NCBI GenBank assembly: GCA_934675695.1
Contig: CAKURN010000107.1
Location: forward strand, 1 to 5,648
Reading direction: 5' to 3'
DNA: 5,648 nucleotides
DNA from: an uncultured Candidatus Melainabacteria bacterium
GTDB taxonomy: Bacteria > Cyanobacteriota > Vampirovibrionia > Gastranaerophilales > Gastranaerophilaceae
In this document: piece by piece, positions 1-5,648 of the stretch
Layout: each line of letters begins with the position of its first letter
How positions within the stretch are numbered: position 1 is the first letter of the stretch
Translations under genes and position numbers: made by a program
The notes under the pieces: generated by a model
What the model saw: only the letters and a program-made list of their open reading frames with translations
What the model was told of the DNA's origin: nothing
Database searches by the model: none

Positions 1-620
1 GCAGAAACAGATTCGTTTCTATATACTCTACCTGGAGAAATGATTTTTATCGGAGGTTTTGAATTTATCATTTGACGAGCTTGTGCATTTGATGTTTGGC
101 TTCTTAAAACTACGTTTTGAAGATTTGCACAATAGAAAGTATCTTGAACATCTCTTGCAGGGTGTTCTTTTGGAACATTTAACAAATCAAAATTGAATTT
201 TTCTAGTTCAACTTCTGGAGAAAATTCGGGATTGATTAAAGAAAAACCTAAATGATTGAATATTTCAACAATTTCATTAACTGTTTTTGTTAATGGGTGA
301 ACGTGTCCTCGTGGTGTGTAATCGCCATCGAGAGTGACATCTATTTTTTCTTTTAAAAGTTTTTCATTTAGTTCTTTTTTGTAAAAAAGTTCATTTTTTT
401 CATTAATTAAAGAATTTAGTTCATTTGAAACTTTGTTTAACAATGCCCCTATTATCGGTTTTTGTTCTGGGGACAAGTCTTTCATACCTTTTTTTAAATT
501 ATTAAATTCAGAATTTCTTGATAAAAATTGATTTTTAACTTCTTCGAGTTCTTTTAAATTGCTTGCTTTTTCTATTTTTTCAAGAGCTTCTGTTTTTATT
601 TGATTAATTTTGTTTTCCAT
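1..620 (-). CDS. pheS: Phenylalanine--tRNA ligase alpha subunit, N-terminal part (runs off left edge)
   Basis: Catalytic subunit of the cytosolic alpha2-beta2 phenylalanyl-tRNA synthetase, which charges tRNA-Phe with phenylalanine using ATP. The 206 complete codons in the window are about 60% of the family's usual length of roughly 340. Residues 1-92 are Lys/Glu-rich and helical, as expected for the N-terminal coiled-coil arm that contacts tRNA. The class II catalytic core begins near residue 93. Visible family motifs are G105-H-V-H108-P109 before the first core helix, the HPARD block at 153-157 followed by DTFY (160-163), LRSQTS (172-177), and PPIKIISPGRVYRNE (189-203), the motif 2 strand region with R198 and R201. 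The ATG at 620 is chosen because an AGGAG lies 8 bases upstream and the coiled coil begins there. The gene is divergent from the 680-2194 gene. pheT normally follows pheS and would lie beyond the left edge; that cannot be seen. Identification is secure; the C-terminal third, with motif 3, is missing only because the window ends. Confidence 0.96.
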   Translation of the reverse strand, partial: MENKINQIKTEALEKIEKASNLKELEEVKNQFLSRNSEFNNLKKGMKDLSPEQKPIIGALLNKVSNELNSLINEKNELFYKKELNEKLLKEKIDVTLDGDYTPRGHVHPLTKTVNEIVEIFNHLGFSLINPEFSPEVELEKFNFDLLNVPKEHPARDVQDTFYCANLQNVVLRSQTSNAQARQMINSKPPIKIISPGRVYRNESVS

Positions 621-628
621 TTCGCTTT

Positions 629-633
629 CTCCT
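629..633 (-). promoter_or_regulatory. Ribosome-binding site of pheS
   Basis: Read on the minus strand, AAAGGAG ends 8 bases before the ATG at 620. This is a canonical Shine-Dalgarno at good spacing and fixes the pheS start. It contrasts with the divergent gene at 680, which has none. Confidence 0.85.
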
Positions 634-666
634 TTAAATATAATAGCTTAAACAAAAAAAATGTAC

Positions 667-672
667 TATAAT
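667..672 (+). promoter_or_regulatory. Probable -10 element of the GT-C-like gene, giving a leaderless or near-leaderless transcript
   Basis: A perfect TATAAT sits 7 bases before the ATG at 680. Transcription normally starts about 6-8 bases after the -10 box, which places the predicted start at about 679-680, on the initiation codon itself. No TTGACA-like -35 is present 16-18 bases upstream (the 17-base position reads TAGCTT), and the extended -10 TGn is only partly matched (TAC). In sequence this AT-rich, a chance hexamer is a real possibility. Confidence 0.45.
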
Positions 673-673
673 A
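668..673 (-). promoter_or_regulatory. Possible -10 element of pheS, overlapping the plus-strand -10
   Basis: Read on the minus strand, positions 673-668 are TATTAT (5 of 6 to TATAAT). A start about 7 bases further on, near 661, would give a 5' leader of about 40 bases containing the AGGAG. A second minus-strand TATTAT at 645-640 would start transcription almost on the ribosome-binding site and fits less well. No good -35 accompanies either one. Confidence 0.3.
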
Positions 674-679
674 ACTTTT

Positions 680-2194
680 ATGGATTTTATTTTTTATATA
701 ACTTTATTTCTTTTTATAGTTTTGTTTGGCAGTCTGGATATCAATATAGACTATGATTTTTGGGCAAGATTGATTGTTGGAAAAAGTTTTTTCCAAACAG
801 GTATTTTATTCAACAATGATTTTTATTCTTTTGGAAAAACTCATTTATTTATTGACCATGAGTGGGGTTCTAGTTTAATATTTTATTTAATTCAAAATTT
901 TTTTGGCGATGTTGGTTTGTTTTTGTTTAAAGTTTTGATGATTTTTTTGACATTCTTTTTAATTACAAAAACAATAAAATTAAAAAACGACTCAACTAAA
1001 CTTCATTTTTTACTATTCTTTTTTGCTATTCATAGCGTTTGTTATAATATTTTTTCAACGATTAGATGTCAGATTTTTTCATTTTTCTTTTTTGTTTTCT
1101 ATATCTATATTTTAGAATATGCAAGAAAAAAGAAGAATTACAAAATACTTTGGGTTTTGCCCGTGTTAAATATAATTTGGGCAAATCTCCATGGGGGGTT
1201 TGTTTTAGGGATTGCAATGATATTGCTTTTTGCAATAGGAGAAAAACTAAACAAAAGTCCTTCAAAACCTTATTTTATAGCTTGCTTTGCTTCTTTTTTA
1301 ACGAGTTTTATAAATCCTTACGGTATAAAATATCTGATTTATATTTTTGATGCATTTGCTTTAAATAGAGTGCATATCCCTGAATGGCAAAGTGCGTTTT
1401 TTAATAAGAATTATGTTTTTGATTTGTTAAAATTTAAAATATTCTTTTTTGTGACTCTTGTTTGTTGGGTTTTTTGTTTAATTAAAAATCTAAAACAAAA
1501 TATAAAAGAATTTTATCTAAAACTCGACAAAACAAAATATTTAATTTTGTTATTTTCAACGTTAATTGCACTAAAAAGTATCAGATGTCACCCGTTTTTT
1601 ACTTATTGTGTTTTAGTGTATTGCTATTGTGACTTTAATAATTTCTTTAAAATTAATTTTTTAAAAAAAACAAATATTTTTATAGATATTGTTTTGTTTG
1701 TTTTGATAGGTGTTTCTTCTATTTCTCATTTGTATAGTTACAAATTTCAAAATGTAGTGAATGAAAATTTTTATCCTGTAAAAAGCGTAGAATTTATTAA
1801 AGAAAACAATTTAAAAGGAAATATTTTTACAAATTTTCATACTGCAAGCTATGTTATATACAAACTCTACCCAAACAACCATATTTATATGGACGGAAGA
1901 TACGAAGAAGTCTATGATGATTCTTTGATTAACAATATGGGAAAATTCTTTTTAGGAGAAGATTATAGAGAATTTTTAGAACATTATCATTTTGATATTT
2001 TGATTATGGATAAAACTTATCCAAAAGTTATTGAATACCTAAAACGTGATAGTGACTGGTTTTTGGCATTTGATGAAAAAGCATTTTGTGTATTTTTGCC
2101 TGCCGGATTAAAAAACAAAAGTTTTGTTTATCCAAAAAGAACTTTAGATGAAATCAATAAAGACAAATTTTTAACAAACATCAATTGGTTATGA
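680..2194 (+). CDS. Polytopic membrane protein, GT-C-like (uncharacterised integral-membrane glycosyltransferase-type family)
   Basis: Inner-membrane protein of 504 residues. About 10-12 hydrophobic segments span residues 1-349 (for example 1-18, 78-97, 108-120, 131-147, 173-187, 253-268, 287-300, 334-349). They are followed by a soluble C-terminal domain (about 350-504). Motifs I recognise from an uncharacterised GT-C-like family are DYDFW (24-28) in the first extracytoplasmic loop, ND-F-S around 46-50, DHEW (59-62), WANLHGGF (167-174), NPYG (212-215), PEWQS (234-238), an Arg before the late helices (IRCHPFF, 301-307), and in the soluble part GNIF (380-383) and MDGRYEEVY (404-412). GT-C enzymes move sugars from polyprenyl-phosphate carriers on the outer face of the membrane, with an acidic residue in the first loop as a catalytic candidate; D24 or D26 would fill that role here. 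Donor and acceptor are unknown, and no glycan genes are in view. The ATG at 680 keeps the first membrane helix; no Shine-Dalgarno precedes it, and the in-frame TTG at 722 has none either. Base use matches the neighbours. Family placement is fairly sure; enzymatic activity is inference. Confidence 0.75.
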   Translation: MDFIFYITLFLFIVLFGSLDINIDYDFWARLIVGKSFFQTGILFNNDFYSFGKTHLFIDHEWGSSLIFYLIQNFFGDVGLFLFKVLMIFLTFFLITKTIKLKNDSTKLHFLLFFFAIHSVCYNIFSTIRCQIFSFFFFVFYIYILEYARKKKNYKILWVLPVLNIIWANLHGGFVLGIAMILLFAIGEKLNKSPSKPYFIACFASFLTSFINPYGIKYLIYIFDAFALNRVHIPEWQSAFFNKNYVFDLLKFKIFFFVTLVCWVFCLIKNLKQNIKEFYLKLDKTKYLILLFSTLIALKSIRCHPFFTYCVLVYCYCDFNNFFKINFLKKTNIFIDIVLFVLIGVSSISHLYSYKFQNVVNENFYPVKSVEFIKENNLKGNIFTNFHTASYVIYKLYPNNHIYMDGRYEEVYDDSLINNMGKFFLGEDYREFLEHYHFDILIMDKTYPKVIEYLKRDSDWFLAFDEKAFCVFLPAGLKNKSFVYPKRTLDEINKDKFLTNINWL

Positions 2195-2217
2195 TTGTTA
2201 CAATTGCTACATTTTTT
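2182..2217 (+). terminator. Very weak hairpin plus T-run at the end of the GT-C-like gene
   Basis: CAATTG at 2182-2187 can pair with CAATTG at 2201-2206 (6 pairs, 13-base loop), and TTTTTT follows at 2212-2217. The stem has only two G-C pairs, its first arm lies inside the coding sequence, and the T-run is offset by five bases. It is the only terminator-like structure here, and it would be feeble. Confidence 0.15.
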
Positions 2218-2280
2218 GTTTATTATTTTATTTATTAAATATAATAATATTGACACTATTTTTTTGGGGAGTTAGTGATA
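2195..2280 (+). promoter_or_regulatory. Promoter region between the GT-C-like gene and the AsmA-like gene
   Basis: This 86-base AT-rich spacer carries a perfect TATAAT at 2240-2245 with a weak -35 candidate, TTGTTT, at 2216-2221 (spacer 18). Transcription would start near 2252 and give a short leader of about 29 bases that includes the ribosome-binding site. The spacing suggests the AsmA-like gene has its own promoter, although read-through from upstream is possible because no strong terminator is visible after 2194. Confidence 0.4.
2266..2271 (+). promoter_or_regulatory. Ribosome-binding site of the AsmA-like gene
   Basis: GGGGAG lies 9 bases before the ATG at 2281. It is the strongest purine block in the spacer and decides the start. 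The spacing is slightly long but normal. Confidence 0.75.
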
Positions 2281-5200
2281 ATGAAAAAAATTATAAAAAT
2301 TTTATCTGTAATAACCTTATCTTTTGTAGTGCTATTGTATTTAGGGTTTTTAATTGCTCCGTTTTTTATAAATCTTGATTTTTTGAAGCCTCAAATTCAG
2401 CAGATTGTAAAAGATTCTTCAAAACTAAATCTTGATTATTCAAAATTGAAGATATATACAACTCCTCTTTTATCTATAGGTGTAATCCTAGAAGACACAA
2501 ACGTTTCATTTGATGATAAGACTTCTTTATTTAAAAGTGAAAAAATTAAAACCGGTATCGCACTACCTTCTTTGTTGACTTTGACTGTAAAAACAGCTTA
2601 TACAGAAGTAGTTAACCCAAATGTAAATTTAGAAATTGTTGATAACAAACAATATAAAATAGTAACACTGGTTGAAGAAATAATTAATGAAAATATTAAA
2701 AAACCAAAAATTGAAAAACAAAAAACAGAACAAGACATAAAAAATGAACAAATTCTAGCTTGGGTAACGGAACATTTGAGAATTAAAGTTCCAAATATCA
2801 AAATTGCAAATTACAAAATTGACATAAACAACCCACAAACAAAAAACAAGCTATTATTTTCAGGTGATGAAGTGAAATTGGGCTATACAAGTAAATCTAA
2901 TACTGTAAAATTAAAAACAATTCTTCATTTGTATTCTAATGAAAACCAAAATATTTTAGCGGATTTGGATATAAAAACTTTTATCCCAAAAACTACTCCA
3001 TCTCCAAAAGAAGAAATCGATCCCGATGAAACAATTGAAATACCTTTTATAAATATTATTGATATTTACCAAACTTATGATTTAAAAACTAATGTTACTT
3101 CAAAATTAAGAATTAAAAATTCAAAAGACAAGGGTATACTTGCTTTTGGTTATTTTGATGTAGATGATTTAACATTAAAATTGTCAAATATTCAATTGCC
3201 AAAAAGCTATTTTCATTCAAAATTTAATGGTCAAAGAATTACATACGAAAGTAATGTATATGTAAAAAGCAATGAAAAACTTGATGTTGCAGGATTTGTA
3301 CAAATGGGTAAAAATCCTCACCTAAAAACTGCTCTTACATCTGACGATATTCATTTTGATAACGTTTTAGCTTTGATTAGAGGTTTGTTGGATAGTTTAA
3401 ATATCAAAAACAGCATTCCATTGATTGAGGCTAAAGGTTATTTGAATGCAAATGCTGTGATTGATACTGATTTTAAAAACTTAAAATCAAGCGGAAAAAT
3501 AATAATAAAAGATGGTTCTTTCCTTAATAAAAAAACAAACATCGGAGTTAAAGATATCGTCGCAGATTTGATTTTTGATAACAATTCTATAGACATAAAA
3601 AAAGCTCAAGCTGTAATAAATGATTCAAAAGTTAATTTATCAGGTAATATTGACAACAAATCAAATGCAGATATTAATTTTTCAATAAATAATTTATCTT
3701 TGCCTATTTTGTACAATGCTTTTGCACCAAAAGAATTGAAAAATTTGTACAAATTAAATTCTTTAAATTTGACAGCAAACGCAAATATAAAAGGCAAACT
3801 CAATGACTTGAATGCAATATTAAATGCAAAATTAGACAATTTATCGCTAAATGATTATAAAAAAACAATGTTTTTGCAAAACAAAAATATCGTTTTTGAT
3901 TTGAATGGTAACAAAGAAAACATTAATGCAAAAATAACCGATTCGGGTTTTAATTTTAACATTCCAAAATCAAATATCTACACAAATATCTCAAAATTAG
4001 TTGTTGATATCGATAAAGACAAAGTTAAAATAAATCCTTTCGATTTTGTTTATAATAAAAACTCAAAATTTAATATCAAAGGTGAAATTGCAAACTATCT
4101 AAAAAATACGGATTTAGACCTTTTTGTAGATGGTTTAATTTCAACAAATGATATTAAAAATACTCTAGGAAAAGAAGTTTCTTATTATTTGAAATCTTCA
4201 GGAAATATTCCCCTAAAAGCTTCAATCAAAGGGGATAAAAAAGCTCAAAATATTTTGGCTCAAATTTATTCAAATCCTTCAAATTTTATTACTCCAATAG
4301 ATTTAAAAGATTTGTATGGAACAAACACTCTTATTCAAGGTGATATTAAATTAAAAGGAAACAAAATTCATATAAAAAATTCCGGTTTATTTAAAACAAA
4401 TCAAAAATTTTCAAATGATTTAATACTAAATCAACAAAATAAAAAAGAATTAGCAGAACTTAGTGCTATACTTGAAAACAATCACGTTAACCTTTTAAGA
4501 ATTAATATTCCAAATGAATTAAAAGGCAAGATTTCTATTATGAAAAAATCTTCTTTTAAAACAAAAGGAAAATTAATCGCAAACGGAGATATTGACTCAC
4601 TTAATTTTTTGGGTAATTTAAAAATTTATGATATAAAAATACCTGAATTAAAACTTGGTGTCCAAAATTTGGGTATGAATTTCTTAGCTAAAAAGCTATC
4701 TCTTAATGTAGATGATGTTGATTTAAACGGTTCAAAAATAGATGCGTCCTTAAAAACAGATATAACTCCATCAAAAATTATTACCATTTCTGATGTAAAA
4801 GTGAATTCTGATTTTATTGATGTTGATAAAGCAATGGTAGTGTCAAATGAAGCAATGAAATATGTTCCTGTTACTTCTTCAAAACAACAAACTTCAAAAT
4901 CAACAAAACAAAATGCTCAAAATTCAATCCCTGTTGCTATAGACGGGAAGTTTTCAATCAAAAAAATTACAACAGGTCAAATTGTATTGAATGATACAAT
5001 TGGAAACCTAAAATTACACAACAATAATTTAATAATAGAAAAACTAAAAACAAAAGGCTTTAATGGTGTGATGAAAGGCAAAATCACAATGAATTTGCTT
5101 TCTTCTCTTTTAACTATTAAAATGCATGGTGAAAATATTGATTCAAATACCATGCTTTTACAAGCTGCAAATATGAAAGATATGATTTCTGGAATATTGA

Positions 5201-5648
5201 AATTTAAAGCAGATATTTCTCTAAAAGGCACAACATATATTGAACAAGTAAAATCTTTAAAAGGTACTGTTAATTTTTCAATAAAAGACGGGCAATACGG
5301 GCCTTTTGCTAAATTGGAAAATTTCTTTTTAGCAGAAAATATTAGAGAAAATCCTGTCTTCAAAGCGACAATCGGTGCAATATTAACTCCAATTCTTACA
5401 ATTGATAGCACTCATTTTGAAGAATTAGAAGGCAATTTGAACTTTAAAGACGGAAAAACTTATCTTTCTCCTATAACTTCTCGAGGAGATATATTGTGTA
5501 TTTTGATTAAAGGAAATATGGACTTAGTAGATAATATTTTAGACACTAGAGTTAGGGTTCGTTTGGCTTCTACTGTTTCAGATATGCTTGGACCTTTAGC
5601 TATGGCGAATCCTGTTAATCTAATCAAAAATACTCCGGGGCTAAATAT
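2281..5648 (+). CDS. AsmA-family (AsmA/YhdP/TamB-like) envelope protein, 5' 1122 codons, open at right edge
   Basis: Large envelope protein anchored in the inner membrane by one N-terminal helix (residues 8-30, after a Lys-rich start), with the rest predicted extracytoplasmic. The AsmA N-terminal pattern is clear: NLDFLKPQI (31-39) after the helix, then L-DYSKLKIYTTPLLSIGV, then a strand ending near VSF, a PSLLT segment (96-100) and NPNVNLEIV (112-120). The body is almost entirely alternating short beta strands, with recurring units that end in a DG or D-turn near 382-412, 495-523 and 763-790. The C-terminal AsmA signature appears twice: LKGTVNFSIKDGQY (993-1006) and LEGNLNFKDGKTYLSP (1049-1064), followed by a G-N-MDLVDN strand (1078-1085). 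Polar linkers lie at 137-158, 238-250 and 866-882. AsmA-like proteins (TamB, YhdP, YdbH) are thought to form hydrophobic grooves that carry phospholipid between the membranes; transport here is inferred from the family. At over 1122 residues it is longer than AsmA (about 600) and closer to YhdP/TamB. It is intact and in frame throughout; the stop lies beyond the window. Confidence 0.85.
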   Translation, partial: MKKIIKILSVITLSFVVLLYLGFLIAPFFINLDFLKPQIQQIVKDSSKLNLDYSKLKIYTTPLLSIGVILEDTNVSFDDKTSLFKSEKIKTGIALPSLLTLTVKTAYTEVVNPNVNLEIVDNKQYKIVTLVEEIINENIKKPKIEKQKTEQDIKNEQILAWVTEHLRIKVPNIKIANYKIDINNPQTKNKLLFSGDEVKLGYTSKSNTVKLKTILHLYSNENQNILADLDIKTFIPKTTPSPKEEIDPDETIEIPFINIIDIYQTYDLKTNVTSKLRIKNSKDKGILAFGYFDVDDLTLKLSNIQLPKSYFHSKFNGQRITYESNVYVKSNEKLDVAGFVQMGKNPHLKTALTSDDIHFDNVLALIRGLLDSLNIKNSIPLIEAKGYLNANAVIDTDFKNLKSSGKIIIKDGSFLNKKTNIGVKDIVADLIFDNNSIDIKKAQAVINDSKVNLSGNIDNKSNADINFSINNLSLPILYNAFAPKELKNLYKLNSLNLTANANIKGKLNDLNAILNAKLDNLSLNDYKKTMFLQNKNIVFDLNGNKENINAKITDSGFNFNIPKSNIYTNISKLVVDIDKDKVKINPFDFVYNKNSKFNIKGEIANYLKNTDLDLFVDGLISTNDIKNTLGKEVSYYLKSSGNIPLKASIKGDKKAQNILAQIYSNPSNFITPIDLKDLYGTNTLIQGDIKLKGNKIHIKNSGLFKTNQKFSNDLILNQQNKKELAELSAILENNHVNLLRINIPNELKGKISIMKKSSFKTKGKLIANGDIDSLNFLGNLKIYDIKIPELKLGVQNLGMNFLAKKLSLNVDDVDLNGSKIDASLKTDITPSKIITISDVKVNSDFIDVDKAMVVSNEAMKYVPVTSSKQQTSKSTKQNAQNSIPVAIDGKFSIKKITTGQIVLNDTIGNLKLHNNNLIIEKLKTKGFNGVMKGKITMNLLSSLLTIKMHGENIDSNTMLLQAANMKDMISGILKFKADISLKGTTYIEQVKSLKGTVNFSIKDGQYGPFAKLENFFLAENIRENPVFKATIGAILTPILTIDSTHFEELEGNLNFKDGKTYLSPITSRGDILCILIKGNMDLVDNILDTRVRVRLASTVSDMLGPLAMANPVNLIKNTPGLN
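4876..4926 (+). other. Low-complexity polar linker inside the AsmA-like protein
   Basis: Residues 866-882 are almost only Ser, Thr, Gln, Lys, Asn and Ala. The segment separates a strand-rich block with a short helix (842-862) from the C-terminal block carrying the two AsmA DG motifs. It is probably a disordered inter-domain linker. Confidence 0.6.

Noticed and set aside
651..661. A8 tract in the divergent spacer as a slippage or phase-variation site
   Set aside because: Homopolymers of this length are common at this base composition, the tract is outside any coding frame, and its position does not clearly set a promoter spacer because no -35 is identifiable.
621..679. tRNA-responsive T-box or attenuator leader for pheS
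   Set aside because: The leader is at most about 40-60 bases, with no T-box core sequence, no Phe-rich leader peptide and no hairpin with T-run.
1062..1350. Overlapping open frames on both strands inside the GT-C-like gene
   Set aside because: Both are out of frame with a gene that carries conserved motifs (WANLHGGF spans this region), and neither has a ribosome-binding site or homology I recognise.
2250..2255. Perfect TTGACA (-35 consensus) just before the AsmA-like gene
   Set aside because: No acceptable -10 lies 16-18 bases downstream (TAGTGA at 17), and the start would fall inside the coding region. The GATAAT that overlaps the ATG is 21 bases away. Probably chance.
2598..2801. Minus-strand open frame of 67 codons
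   Set aside because: Antisense to the Lys/Glu-rich linker of the AsmA-like gene; its apparent hydrophobicity is just the complement of Lys/Asn codons.
3606..3839. Minus-strand open frame of 77 codons
   Set aside because: Antisense to the strand-rich body of the AsmA-like gene; no family resemblance.
4864..4926. Ser/Thr/Gln/Lys-rich stretch as a DNA repeat
   Set aside because: No regular DNA period is visible; it is compositional bias in the protein, not a tandem array.
4977..5411. Minus-strand open frame of 144 codons
   Set aside because: It lies wholly inside the AsmA-like gene, which has clear family motifs in the plus frame. The antisense frame is open because AT-rich codons rarely give stops on the other strand. 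No ribosome-binding site or recognisable motif.

Overview
The window is very AT-rich (roughly a quarter G+C by eye), uses the standard code (TGG for Trp, TGA as a stop) and favours A/T-ending codons throughout. It looks like bacterial chromosome from a diderm (outer-membrane) lineage, because its longest gene is an AsmA-family envelope protein. The combination of low GC, an AsmA-like giant and a GT-C-like membrane protein would fit a host-associated Melainabacteria/Gastranaerophilales-type genome or another AT-rich diderm. That taxonomic guess is inference only; no marker in the window settles it.

Layout: (1) positions 1-620, minus strand, hold the N-terminal 206 codons of pheS, the phenylalanyl-tRNA synthetase alpha subunit, which runs off the left edge. 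(2) Positions 621-679 are a 59-base divergent spacer with a clear pheS ribosome-binding site on the minus strand and overlapping -10-like hexamers on both strands. (3) Positions 680-2194, plus strand, encode a 504-residue polytopic membrane protein resembling the uncharacterised GT-C-like (integral-membrane glycosyltransferase fold) family. Its ATG has no Shine-Dalgarno and lies only 7 bases after a perfect TATAAT, so the transcript may be leaderless. (4) Positions 2195-2280 are an 86-base spacer with a plausible promoter and a strong GGGGAG ribosome-binding site. (5) Positions 2281-5648, plus strand, encode the first 1122 codons of a very large AsmA/YhdP/TamB-like protein that is still open at the right edge.

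How they fit together: pheS is a housekeeping translation gene facing away and is probably functionally unrelated. The two plus-strand genes both concern the cell envelope. One is a probable lipid-linked sugar transferase or related GT-C protein in the inner membrane. The other is an inner-membrane-anchored, beta-strand-rich protein of the superfamily now linked to lipid movement between inner and outer membranes. Their proximity is suggestive, but they appear separately promoted and nothing here proves a shared pathway. I see no mobile element, CRISPR array, tRNA, rRNA or defence system in the window.
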